NCBI GenBank assembly: GCA_910579395.1
Contig: CAJTUC010000013.1
Coordinates: 26,774 to 90,773 of the forward strand
Source of the DNA: an uncultured Lachnospiraceae bacterium
GTDB lineage: Bacteria > Bacillota > Clostridia > Lachnospirales > Lachnospiraceae
Direction: 5' to 3'
DNA: 64,000 nt
The notes below the pieces were generated by a model that saw only the letters and a list, made by a program, of their open reading frames with translations, did no database searches and was not told the DNA's origin. This document shows, piece by piece, positions 25,231 to 34,062 of the stretch (position 1 is the stretch's first letter; every line of letters starts with the position of its first letter). The position numbers were made by a program, and so were the translations under genes.

Positions 25231-27696
25231 TTTAATCCAGTTCGTATATCTGACTATTTCCGACAGATCGATATTCAGGATACCTGTCTCATCCACTTTG
25301 GAGACATCCGTCACTTCCTCGGCAAGAATGCCGCTTCCGTTGACAAAAAAGTCCATCGGCGTCTGCGGATCCGTCTCGGAGCGCTGCTGGTTCAATACCT
25401 TATAAGTACCCATTTTATCTCTGTTGACAGCAATCGTATTACCGGAAACCGTGATTTCTCCCTGTGCAATGATAAGTCCGGTAAAATTCGCATTGACCGT
25501 CACATTTCCGCCGGTAATGCCGTCTTCCTCATTGTCATCTTTATCAATTGCCACAATCAGACGGACTTTAGAATCCGATACCGTGTAGTTGTCGTCATTG
25601 GTCAGAACCGCTTTAAAACCGTCATCCGTAACGAACTCAACCGTTCCACCGTTATCCGCCAGATAATCCCGCAGCATATCATCTCTGATGATACTGTTAA
25701 AGACATTCTGATTCGGACTGACGCTCGAGGCATCTTCCGTCAGGTTTGTAGTCAACGCGTTAAAAGTTTTGGCACAGGACTCCGAAAACTCCAGGACTTC
25801 CGCCTCCGTTTTAACATTCACCATTTCGGAAGCATTGTCGGAAATCTCCTGGTATCCTTCATCCGGCACCGGCTGCTCGCCCTCTTCCGAACCGTCTCCT
25901 TCGTCCTCGCCTTCCTCTGGCACGGGCTGCTGCATTCCTTTCAGCAGCGTAACACCGCTGTCGGAAAGTGCACTCGATACGAGGCTGTTTCCCAGAATGG
26001 TGTACTGTGTGTTTTCGGAAGTATAATCGCCGAGAATAATGCCGCCCGCCGCATACTTCTTGAAATAGCTGTCAATCGCTTCCTTATTCGTATTAAAATT
26101 ATAGTATTGCACAAAATATTCCGCCGCCTGGTCCTTATCCATTACAAGGTAGTAATAAACTAACGTTTTATTATCACTGTCTGCACTGTTATACTGCGCA
26201 TAAACTTTTCGGATGTGATTCATATCCGTCACTCCGAAATCGCTTAACATCTTGTTATCCAGCTTATAGACCGGCTTGTTGAAATCCACTTCCATAAAAG
26301 CCGTTCCATATTGCTCTTCATAAAGCGCCATCTCTTCCACCATCCTGCTGTTCAGCGGATTCTGGCCTACGATTGTTCTTCCATCCAGCGTGCCGATACA
26401 TTCTGCGGGTACCAGATAGGCAATCTGATTACCTTTAACCGCAATGGACTCTCCCATCAGCACGGATTTGGATGTGCCCGCCGGACCTCCTGGGGTTCCC
26501 GAACCTGCAGGCCCCGTCGTCAATGACTGCCCGATATAAGCACGTCCCGCGAGCAAAAGCCTGGTCACGCCGCTCATATCCACCGTTGCATTCCTGCCGT
26601 TTATGATGATCGCACTGCTCAAAGCCGTATTCACAGCCTCGCTCTCCGTCATACCCGTCGCCACAGAAGAACCATATCCATAGTATTCTTTCGTCAATGT
26701 CGCCCTGCTTCCATTGCCGGAAAGAATCAGGTCATTTGCTACATAAGTCTTACTGTCCAGACTTAAAGACCCGTTTTCCAGATTCAGGCCCGCCGCATAC
26801 ACGCTCGCGCCATAATTCGGCACATCTCTGACTATAAAGCCTGCACTCGGCCCTTTTACCGAAATATCGCCTTTGGAAATAACAAGCTTCCCCTCTTTGA
26901 CGGTAAGGGTACTTGCCTTATTCACCGTAATGCCGCCACCGCCGAGCACGTCATCCGCTCCGGCAAAAATGCTGCCATCCACAAGTGCCGCGCCGCTGCC
27001 GTCCTCTGTCCGTATTCCTGTATTCCCAATCAGGGAATATTCATATAAACTGTCAATAGAACCGTTCTGATAAAAAACAAGCTTCGGCACATCGATAGAA
27101 ATATCCGTATGGATAATGGATACATAATCGTTTTCATCCGTATAGGATACCCGGACGTCATAAAGCACGAGACTTGCGTTGTTCACAAGTTCCATGCGGC
27201 AGCTGCTGGATTCCCATTCCGCCACATCCACCCCCGTGAACAAATCATCATCCACAAAATCCTGCAATACCTTCAGGCTGTAAAATCCCGTTCCTTTTAA
27301 CGGGTCCGTCAGATTCTTAACAAGCGTATCCAGATAAGTCGTTACGAACTGATGATAACGATACTCTTCACTTCCATAAAGATCATCGGGATTATGATTA
27401 TTTCCCCAGTTCTTCATAACGTCCTGATAGCTGAGCGTAATCGCCGCAGAAGCCTCATGCTGCATTCCCGCCATGATCTGTTCCATTACGGTTTCGGCAG
27501 AATAAAAGCTGTTCTTGTTCCTGATATCCGCAAGTTTGATCATATAATTCATGTAGGACGACCACAGGATTGCACTCGCCAGTATGCCAATCAGCGCCAT
27601 CGCAATAATAACGACAACGATTGCCGAGCCGCGGTCATCGCGTTTTAAACCCTTATGCAATTTTCTGCTTTTTCTTCCTGTTTTTCTGTTCCCCAT
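25225..27696 (-). CDS. Large PilX-like minor pilus assembly protein
   Basis: An 823-aa protein with basic leader MGNRKTGRKSRKLHKG, then DDRGSAIVVVIIAMALIGIL. This is the PilX/GspK-type N-terminal segment, where Gly-Ser-Ala replaces the usual Gly-Phe/Tyr-Ser and no Glu stands at +5. The helix runs to about residue 75. The long C-terminal part has repeated short strands with many Gly/Asn/Ser (GGGITVNKASTLTVKEGKLV), suggesting a beta-helix or polymorphic outer-surface fold, and a Glu/Gly/Asp-rich patch at about 590-620. It probably sits at the pilus tip with the giant pilin. Confidence 0.75.
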   Translation of the reverse strand: MGNRKTGRKSRKLHKGLKRDDRGSAIVVVIIAMALIGILASAILWSSYMNYMIKLADIRNKNSFYSAETVMEQIMAGMQHEASAAITLSYQDVMKNWGNNHNPDDLYGSEEYRYHQFVTTYLDTLVKNLTDPLKGTGFYSLKVLQDFVDDDLFTGVDVAEWESSSCRMELVNNASLVLYDVRVSYTDENDYVSIIHTDISIDVPKLVFYQNGSIDSLYEYSLIGNTGIRTEDGSGAALVDGSIFAGADDVLGGGGITVNKASTLTVKEGKLVISKGDISVKGPSAGFIVRDVPNYGASVYAAGLNLENGSLSLDSKTYVANDLILSGNGSRATLTKEYYGYGSSVATGMTESEAVNTALSSAIIINGRNATVDMSGVTRLLLAGRAYIGQSLTTGPAGSGTPGGPAGTSKSVLMGESIAVKGNQIAYLVPAECIGTLDGRTIVGQNPLNSRMVEEMALYEEQYGTAFMEVDFNKPVYKLDNKMLSDFGVTDMNHIRKVYAQYNSADSDNKTLVYYYLVMDKDQAAEYFVQYYNFNTNKEAIDSYFKKYAAGGIILGDYTSENTQYTILGNSLVSSALSDSGVTLLKGMQQPVPEEGEDEGDGSEEGEQPVPDEGYQEISDNASEMVNVKTEAEVLEFSESCAKTFNALTTNLTEDASSVSPNQNVFNSIIRDDMLRDYLADNGGTVEFVTDDGFKAVLTNDDNYTVSDSKVRLIVAIDKDDNEEDGITGGNVTVNANFTGLIIAQGEITVSGNTIAVNRDKMGTYKVLNQQRSETDPQTPMDFFVNGSGILAEEVTDVSKVDETGILNIDLSEIVRYTNWIKK

Positions 27697-27715
27697 TTTT
27701 TATCCTTCATTCCTG

Positions 27716-27991
27716 CTAAAACAGTTCCGAATGCGTACCGACACGATAAACCATCAATACCAAAACATCATCCAGCACTTCATATATCAATAACCAATTT
27801 GGCTCCACATGGCATTCCCTGCATCCGGCATAATCACCATACAAATTATGGTCGCGATATTTTTCGTCCAGTTTTCTGCCTTCTGCAATTTTACTGATCA
27901 CATCGAAAAGCTTATGAATATCTTTCCCCTGCTTTTTCGCCAGCTTCAAATCCCTCTTAAACTGACCGGTGAATTTAACTTCATACTTCAT
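27716..27991 (-). CDS. yafQ: YafQ-family mRNA interferase toxin
   Basis: A 91-aa RelE/ParE-superfamily toxin, YafQ branch. It begins MKYEVKFTGQFKRDLKLAKK and ends VLVLMVYRVGTHSELF. The C-terminal His in GTHSELF and the NLYGDYAGCRECHVEPNWLL core fit YafQ, which cleaves mRNA on the ribosome. It overlaps the antitoxin stop by 11 bases, the classic antitoxin-first arrangement. The pair sits between two minor pilin genes, which is unusual. All key regions look intact. Confidence 0.9.
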   Translation of the reverse strand: MKYEVKFTGQFKRDLKLAKKQGKDIHKLFDVISKIAEGRKLDEKYRDHNLYGDYAGCRECHVEPNWLLIYEVLDDVLVLMVYRVGTHSELF

Positions 27992-28259
27992 CCAGAGCCT
28001 CCTTCAAATCTTCGAGGCTCTTATATCCTTTTATATTTGAATCCGCAGCAATTCTTCGTCCCTCTGCTATAGCAGCCATTGTTATTTCATTTGGCGTATT
28101 CAGCTTCAAAGAAAAAGGTATGCCATTTTCCCGAATTGTCTGCTTTAAGAACATATTTACTGCTGTGGTCATATTCAGTCCAAGTTCCGCAAAGATATTC
28201 TCTGCTGCTTCTTTCACCGCTTTCTCTGTCCGTATATTCAAATTCGTTATAGTTGCCAT
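27981..28259 (-). CDS. dinJ: RelB/DinJ-family antitoxin
   Basis: A 92-aa antitoxin of the DinJ type. The ribbon-helix-helix N-terminus is ATITNLNIRTEKAVKEAAEN with IFAELGLNMTTAVNMFLKQ. A flexible C-terminal tail (KGYKSLEDLKEALDEV) is the usual toxin-wrapping part. The start at 28259 has GGAGGTG 6 bases upstream; codons further up are not conserved-looking. It is expected to bind the YafQ toxin and repress the shared promoter. Confidence 0.9.
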   Translation of the reverse strand: MATITNLNIRTEKAVKEAAENIFAELGLNMTTAVNMFLKQTIRENGIPFSLKLNTPNEITMAAIAEGRRIAADSNIKGYKSLEDLKEALDEV

Positions 28260-28349
28260 ATTATGCACCTCCACATTTACGATTGTAATGAAAAACATTT
28301 CGACTCTATCAGCATAAAGACAGTTCATGCTGTGCACCGCCTGTTGTAT

Positions 28350-28378
28350 ATTATATGCAAAATGCTTTATCCTATCAA
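28350..28378 (-). promoter_or_regulatory. Promoter of the DinJ-YafQ module
   Basis: TTGATA and TATAAT with a 17-base spacer on the minus strand, 91 bases before the dinJ start. The near-palindrome TTATGCACATAA just upstream of the -35 shares GCATAATATG-like sequence with the ribosome-site region and could be an operator half. The promoter lets the module be expressed independently of the pilus operon. Confidence 0.75.
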
Positions 28379-28422
28379 CATATTATGTGCATAACAAACG
28401 GGGTTTTCTTTTTCTGCCGTCC

Positions 28423-29844
28423 TTAATTATTCTTGCTTCCCGTAATATGTGCCATGCGCTGTGAATCCGGGAAATCATCATCTTTGGCGCCTTTTTTGTA
28501 AACAGTTATCTCTATATCAAATATAACTTCTGTTATTCCATCATCGTTGCCCGTACCGGACTGCATGGGGACTGTTTCTATACGAATACCCGAAAGACCA
28601 AAAACATCAATGCTCTGGCCGTTTCCCCCTCTTAACTGGTAGGCTGCCTGCGTCGGAATATCTGCTTTTTCTATCTCATAAGTCGGAAGTTTTCCTTCTG
28701 CCGGAGTCGGACTGCCTGAAAATGCGGCATTTACAAGATTCATACCAAGATTCGTCCGAATCTTCACCTGTTCGGCCGCAGTACCCTCAACATTGACCAC
28801 CGCCTTATAGCCAATCTCCGCATTATTGAGCTGAACATCGGAGAGTCTGGCCTCCGTCACATTATCGAGCTGTTTTACGATATACATACGGAACGGCTGG
28901 CCGGAATCGTTATGAATCACAATGTTATCTTTCTCCGCTTCATACAACGGATAATAGAAAAGATAAAAATTCCCGCTGGTGATACCTGTCCCACAGGGCT
29001 GGTCTTTTACCCATTCCCCGCTTCCGACAGCCGGACTCATATTCCCGCTGGTTTCATAAGTCACCCCGTTATATTCACATTCATAAACATAAGTAATCTG
29101 CGCATCACAACACGCATTTCCGTCCGCATCAACCCCGCCATCCTTCAGATTCAACGTGATCGTGCGGCTTTTGACCTTTCCGCCTCTGTCCAGGAAAGTC
29201 TTAAAGGTAAAAGGCGAGTCTTCATCCGCCTCCAGTCCGGTTTCTTTCTGTATGTATTCCGCCGCCAGCAGATTCAACTGAACGGACTGTGTATAACTCC
29301 CATCCTTTCCCTTCATGACACTGCCCGGCGACGCCATATTGATATCATTGAAAGCATTATCATGCCCATAAGCAATACCGATATCTTTCGTCGGATCCTG
29401 CTCATAGTTCCGCGCATCAATCCGGATAAGTGCATCAAATTCACTGCCCTGTATCTGCACGCCCTCCAGCGTGAAGTAATAGATTCCCGGCATTTCCGGA
29501 TCAGGGCGGACATCAGGGTCGTTCTGCTCCCTGTCCTTATCTTCCTCAATGCTTCCCTTGATCAGCTTGGATTCCATCACATAAAACCCATTCTCCGGAT
29601 TATTGAACTGTTCCTTCAACTCCTCGATATCATAAGCTTTAAGGCCTTCCATAAGGTCCTGCGCGACCGTTATCGCCCGCTGTGTCTGTCTGGCCTTGCC
29701 GTTCATCCGCGCCGAAGTCACGAAACCATGCAGCAGAGGAACGACGATGATCGCAAGAATGATGACCGCAATCAGCAGTTCCACCAGAGAAAAACCGGCA
29801 TTCCTATTCAGTTGTGGGAAAGAATCATTGTTCTTCTTTTTCAT
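28423..29844 (-). CDS. PilV-like minor type IV prepilin
   Basis: A 473-aa prepilin. An 17-residue leader (MKKKNNDSFPQLNRNAG) precedes FSLVELLIAVIILAIIVVPL, with Glu at +5, and the following HGFVTSARMNGKARQTQRA is PilV/GspI-like. The C-terminal part is long for the class and mostly strand-rich. It follows the pilO-like gene by 36 bases. It would need processing by the local prepilin peptidase. The role as a minor pilin or initiator is inferred from family and position. Confidence 0.82.
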   Translation of the reverse strand: MKKKNNDSFPQLNRNAGFSLVELLIAVIILAIIVVPLLHGFVTSARMNGKARQTQRAITVAQDLMEGLKAYDIEELKEQFNNPENGFYVMESKLIKGSIEEDKDREQNDPDVRPDPEMPGIYYFTLEGVQIQGSEFDALIRIDARNYEQDPTKDIGIAYGHDNAFNDINMASPGSVMKGKDGSYTQSVQLNLLAAEYIQKETGLEADEDSPFTFKTFLDRGGKVKSRTITLNLKDGGVDADGNACCDAQITYVYECEYNGVTYETSGNMSPAVGSGEWVKDQPCGTGITSGNFYLFYYPLYEAEKDNIVIHNDSGQPFRMYIVKQLDNVTEARLSDVQLNNAEIGYKAVVNVEGTAAEQVKIRTNLGMNLVNAAFSGSPTPAEGKLPTYEIEKADIPTQAAYQLRGGNGQSIDVFGLSGIRIETVPMQSGTGNDDGITEVIFDIEITVYKKGAKDDDFPDSQRMAHITGSKNN

Positions 29845-29880
29845 ACCCGTTCCACACCTGTCTATTCTCTATTGGCTGGC

Positions 29881-30729
29881 TTAGTTACCTGCATTTTCTG
29901 AATCCTCTGCGTTTTCAGCATTCTCGGTGCCGCCTTCTGTCTCCATATCTCCTACATCCGGCAGTCCCGCTTCTCCATGAATCGTGATCGTGCCGAAAAT
30001 ATTATCTGTTCCTAACAGTACGGATGAAAAATCAGGCTGTACATATTCTTTTCCCATCTGGTAAGGCGCAAGATACATATTCAAGGTCGTCGAGCCAACC
30101 AAAAGACCGGTAGAATCATCAAAAGTGACCGTCAATGTTTCAATTGCCATGCGGTTCGGCTGGTCCACGATATGTTGGATGCTTCTTTTTAACCCCTCAT
30201 AGGAAACGCCGTAATTAAAGGTCGCCTTCCGATTGTAAAGCCAGTCGATTTCCTCTTCCGGCTCCGCCGCCGTCGTATTGTCCGCCCCATCTAACGGCTC
30301 ATCGCCAACACCGAGCACATCGTTCTCACCCAAATCATAAGTATGGTCTCGTTCTTCCGTCGGCGCTATCTGGTCTTGAAAACTCACCGGAACAAGCTGC
30401 TCAATATTAACACTCTCCACGACCATCGGGGAAACGAGTTCCTGATTGATCGCCATCAAAATCACATCTTCTGCCTTGACATTTACCGGAAAAACCTGAT
30501 AGATGTCATCGATTTCTTTTAACATCTTGTCCATTTCCGTTAAATAGGTCTCTTTGTTGTTGGTCTTGATCGTCAGGTCCGTTATCTGCTGGCGAAGCTG
30601 TATGTTCTCCGCTTCCATCGCTTCTACTTTTTCCTGTGCCGGCATGAAAACCCAATAGAACGTGCAGCCGCCCAATAAGATTCCGATAAAGCCGACCAAT
30701 ATTAAAATATCTCTCTTTGATACTTTCAT
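29881..30729 (-). CDS. pilO: PilO-like type IV pilus assembly protein
   Basis: A 282-aa inner-membrane protein: short cytoplasmic start, one membrane segment (about 9-30, LILVGFIGILLGGCTFYWVF), a coiled coil (about 32-75), then a ferredoxin-like extracytoplasmic domain. This is the PilO plan. The C-terminus is an acidic Glu/Asn/Ala tail. It sits 27 bases after pilMN, the usual partner, with which PilO forms the alignment complex. Confidence 0.85.
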   Translation of the reverse strand: MKVSKRDILILVGFIGILLGGCTFYWVFMPAQEKVEAMEAENIQLRQQITDLTIKTNNKETYLTEMDKMLKEIDDIYQVFPVNVKAEDVILMAINQELVSPMVVESVNIEQLVPVSFQDQIAPTEERDHTYDLGENDVLGVGDEPLDGADNTTAAEPEEEIDWLYNRKATFNYGVSYEGLKRSIQHIVDQPNRMAIETLTVTFDDSTGLLVGSTTLNMYLAPYQMGKEYVQPDFSSVLLGTDNIFGTITIHGEAGLPDVGDMETEGGTENAENAEDSENAGN

Positions 30730-30756
30730 CCCGCTATCCTCCGTTTTCCGCCAGTC

Positions 30757-32520
30757 TTACTGCGCTGTCGTATTGTCGCCTGCGCTCTCTTCCGTCCCTG
30801 CATTCTCCGCTCCTTCTGCAGAACCGGTCTCCGTGTCTGCCGCAGCCTCGTCATCCGCGTCACCATGCTGGACCGGTGCATAAAGCGCCGCTGCCGTGAA
30901 ATTGACGGTAATGCTGTTGCTCTCTTCATCGATTTCTTCCGTCACCGCCGTTACCGTGATGCTCTCCGGAAGTAAGCTTTCAAAGGTTCGAAGCTGTTCG
31001 ATCGTCGCCGCCGCTTCGCCTTTGGTGCTGACATTCATCGTAATCGTGACCTGACTTCTGTCGGAAGTAAAAGTTACGACATTGACATCCGCAGGAAGTT
31101 TCTGCTCCAGTTCCAACATGAACTCATACAGTTCATCGTTCCGGCTCTCCGTCACTTCGTACATTGCTTTTACCTTATTATATTCCGCCTTGACATCAAC
31201 ATAAGTATTGTAGACATCTATGATAGGCTTGAGTTCCTCTACCTGATGCTTCAAATCGACATTTTCCTTTTCCACTTTCAAATAAGTAAGAATAGAGAAA
31301 GCCGTCATTCCGGCCGCCGACAAAAAGCCGACTGCAAAAAGGACCCACATCGCAATCGCAAATCCCTGGCTGGCTTCTCCCGTCGAAGCTGCTGCACCGT
31401 TTCTGCCTTTTCCCTTGCCTTTCGCTTTCCCCTTATCTTCGTGAAGCTTAAAGCCTACGGGCGCCATGACCGCGCCGATACAGGATAAATATTCTCCGAA
31501 AAAGCCTTCTTTAAAATATTTCTCAAGATTCAGGCCTTCCACTTTCTTAATAGTGGAAACCGGATAATCGATTTCCTTCTGCATCAAGTCATTCATGCCG
31601 AGGAAATTCGCGCCCACCCCCGTGATATGCACTTTATCGATGACCGCAGGGTTTCTGGAAATATAATAGTCGATAACCCTGACGATACCGCCGACCATAG
31701 GAGTCAATGCCTCTGTCACATGGCGTCTGGCCGTATCCTCTCTCGAAAGAGTCGCCGTATCGTGGTCCGAAGCGTCCATCTCCAAATCAATACAGTTATT
31801 CTGTTCCACGATCTGAATCGCCTGCCGGATATTCCGAATGGTTCCCCATGCCGCGCTGTCCCCAACGACTTGCAATGCTTCTTCCACGCCGTATGCGACA
31901 TTTCTTGTAAAAGCGATTTTCTGGTCCTGAATGACCATGATCAGTGTGGAACGTTCATCGATTTTCGCGATCAGATGCGTGCCCGTCGTACATTCTTTTT
32001 TAACAATCTGGAAAAGGCTGTTACCCGCATAATCGATGGCCGCCACTTCCAGACGCAGCGCCGCCGCCAGGTCATAATAGCCTTTCAGAAGAGCCGCCGG
32101 AACCGCCAGCACCATCAGCTTATACTGTTTGCTGCCTTTCTCCTCTCCTATCGTCTCGAGAATCGTATAGGCCAGTTCATGCTGGCTCAAGTCCATCGGG
32201 AAATATTCCGAAGCTTTCGCCCGCACGACATCGCCGATCCGGTTCTCCTTTACAAAAGGAATCGTCACTTCACGGTTGGCAATCTTTCCGGAACTGATAG
32301 AAAAAATAACCTGTTTCGCCTTAATACCATTTTCCCGCATAGCGCCACGCAGCCCCTCCAGATAATGGGTATCGAGCTGAAGCACACCGTCGTTCACAAC
32401 ACCGTCTAATGTCGGAACGGTGAAATTTTGGTACACTTTCGGGGTTTTTGCTTTATAGTCCAGTTCGCAGACTCTTGTCAGTGAATATCCAATTTCGATA
32501 CTTAACACTCTGCCAGCCAT
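30757..32520 (-). CDS. pilM: PilM-PilN fusion protein
   Basis: A 587-aa protein that combines two normally separate pilus assembly proteins. Residues 1 to about 355 are an actin-like PilM (MAGRVLSIEIGYSLTRVCE, SGKIANREVTIPFVKE). A basic linker (KGKAKGKGKGRNG) leads to a membrane segment (about 380-402), a coiled coil and a PilN-like periplasmic-type domain. The C-terminus is a low-complexity Ala/Glu/Asp tail. PilM-PilN fusions occur in other clostridial pilus loci such as that of Clostridioides difficile. AAGGAGG precedes the ATG. Confidence 0.9.
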   Translation of the reverse strand: MAGRVLSIEIGYSLTRVCELDYKAKTPKVYQNFTVPTLDGVVNDGVLQLDTHYLEGLRGAMRENGIKAKQVIFSISSGKIANREVTIPFVKENRIGDVVRAKASEYFPMDLSQHELAYTILETIGEEKGSKQYKLMVLAVPAALLKGYYDLAAALRLEVAAIDYAGNSLFQIVKKECTTGTHLIAKIDERSTLIMVIQDQKIAFTRNVAYGVEEALQVVGDSAAWGTIRNIRQAIQIVEQNNCIDLEMDASDHDTATLSREDTARRHVTEALTPMVGGIVRVIDYYISRNPAVIDKVHITGVGANFLGMNDLMQKEIDYPVSTIKKVEGLNLEKYFKEGFFGEYLSCIGAVMAPVGFKLHEDKGKAKGKGKGRNGAAASTGEASQGFAIAMWVLFAVGFLSAAGMTAFSILTYLKVEKENVDLKHQVEELKPIIDVYNTYVDVKAEYNKVKAMYEVTESRNDELYEFMLELEQKLPADVNVVTFTSDRSQVTITMNVSTKGEAAATIEQLRTFESLLPESITVTAVTEEIDEESNSITVNFTAAALYAPVQHGDADDEAAADTETGSAEGAENAGTEESAGDNTTAQ

Positions 32521-32559
32521 GAATTGGTTTCCTCCTTAGAAAAAATTATTCGCACCATC

Positions 32560-32614
32560 AAAATACAAATTGACAAAACCGTCTGTAAACAGCTGTTTTG
32601 TCACCTTGTATTTT
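32560..32614. repeat. Long imperfect inverted repeat between pilD and pilMN
   Basis: Arms beginning AAAATACAA and containing GACAAAAC pair over about 19-20 bp around a 15-base centre. There is no U-run, so it is not an ordinary terminator. It may adjust mRNA stability between the prepilin peptidase and the assembly genes, or bind a regulator. Confidence 0.7.
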
Positions 32615-32671
32615 GGCACCGCTTTGTACATTCGTAAAAATTATATCAATAACATTTCAGCAACATTTACG

Positions 32672-33424
32672 TTAGTAAAATCTCAGATACCACTCTATTA
32701 TTTGATTTCCCCACAGCATTGCTATAAAGATTCCCATCGAAAGATAGGGACCCATCGCAAGTACATGGCTTTCACCGCTCAGTTTCATTCTGACAACATG
32801 AATAACTGCGCCGAGAATACAGCCAATGAAAAAAGCCAGTATGATCAATTTCCAACCCAGTACAAGGCCGCAGACCGCCATGAGTTTGACATCTCCGCCG
32901 CCTATTCCTCTGCCTTTGGTCGCATAATAGAGAATCATAAGAAAAACACTGACAGAACAGAAGCCAATCAGGTATGACAGCCAGCCTGAAAGGTCTGTTA
33001 CAACTCTGATCAGCCCTATCGCCAGTATAAAGATATTGATCCCAAGCGGAATCTCATACGTCCTGAAATCAATAACGCTCAAGGTGAGCAGTGCCGATGT
33101 CAGCAAACAGAAGAGTAGGGATTCTACGTTTACGCCGTTTACCAGCACGATAACAACATATAAGATGCCGTTCGCCGCCTCGACGATCGGGTATTGGGCG
33201 GCGAGCTTCGCTTTGCATTTACGGCATCTGCCCCGTAAGGCAAGGTAGCTGAAAAGCGGCACAAGGTCGTACCATTTCAGCTGATATCCACAACTCATGC
33301 AGTGGGACCTTACCTTGACAATATCTTCTTTCTTGGGAATCCTGTAGATGCAAACATTCACAAAGCTGCCGATGACGATTCCGAAAAGAAATATGGTTAT
33401 GTAGAAAAATATTGTCCAGAGCAT
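32672..33424 (-). CDS. pilD: Type IV prepilin peptidase (A24 family)
   Basis: Polytopic membrane aspartyl protease that cleaves the leader of prepilins and N-methylates the new terminus. It has 250 aa with about 7-8 membrane segments. The FGIVIGSFVNVCIYRIP opening, the four-cysteine loop (HCMSCGYQLKW, GRCRKCKAKL) and the two catalytic Asp motifs (VIDFRTYEIP and GGGDVKLM) are all present. It follows pilA by 86 bases and has AAAGGA before the ATG. Confidence 0.96.
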   Translation of the reverse strand: MLWTIFFYITIFLFGIVIGSFVNVCIYRIPKKEDIVKVRSHCMSCGYQLKWYDLVPLFSYLALRGRCRKCKAKLAAQYPIVEAANGILYVVIVLVNGVNVESLLFCLLTSALLTLSVIDFRTYEIPLGINIFILAIGLIRVVTDLSGWLSYLIGFCSVSVFLMILYYATKGRGIGGGDVKLMAVCGLVLGWKLIILAFFIGCILGAVIHVVRMKLSGESHVLAMGPYLSMGIFIAMLWGNQIIEWYLRFY

Positions 33425-33510
33425 AGTTTGTTTGTTCCTTTAGTTAATTATATTGTTTTTTGTGTGACTGTAGGGTTAGTCGGAAAAATCGGTTCGATGG
33501 TTCATGAACC

Positions 33511-33999
33511 TTACGGCGTTGTTGTTTTGATTATTGCACCTGAATTATCAACGCCAGTGCATTTTACTGTCCAAGTAGTTGTTGTTGAGTTATATTCCAA
33601 TGTCATTGTAATTGCAGTAGACGGATTGGTATATGCTGTGGACTGATACTTAGATGTACTTAAACGATCACCAGATCCACTAGCAAAGGAACCTTCTTCC
33701 ATGATTCCATTATTTACAAATACATCTATTAAGTCGCCAGTAACTGTAATGTTTGCTCCACTAGCTGTCACTTTATATTTTCCAGCAGTGCTTCCATCCA
33801 ATGTTATGTCCGGATCTGCAGCAACAACCTGCATAGCATTGATAAACTCAACCGTTGTCTGTGTATCTGTTGCAACACGGCTCTTCTCCACATACTTCAG
33901 ATACTGAGGTGCCAGAACAGCTACCAGGATTACCATGATGGCGATAACGATGATCAATTCCACCAGGGAGAAACCTTTGTTATCCATTTTCTTTTTCAT
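33511..33999 (-). CDS. pilA: Major type IV pilin PilA
   Basis: A 162-aa prepilin: MKKKMDNKG then FSLVELIIVIAIMVILVAVL, with Glu at +5, and a short globular part ending in a Thr-rich beta sheet (TMTLEYNSTTTTWTVKCTG). Size, single-domain plan and position ahead of the peptidase gene suggest the main pilus subunit. No paired cysteines form a D-region, unlike proteobacterial PilA; only one Cys is present. Upstream lies a decayed unrelated gene, so the pilA transcript start could not be placed. Confidence 0.9.
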   Translation of the reverse strand: MKKKMDNKGFSLVELIIVIAIMVILVAVLAPQYLKYVEKSRVATDTQTTVEFINAMQVVAADPDITLDGSTAGKYKVTASGANITVTGDLIDVFVNNGIMEEGSFASGSGDRLSTSKYQSTAYTNPSTAITMTLEYNSTTTTWTVKCTGVDNSGAIIKTTTP

Positions 34000-34062
34000 T
34001 CCTCATTCTCCTTTTCTCTCATAATTTATTTCATAAATTTTTATCTTAAACATGACTGCTCC

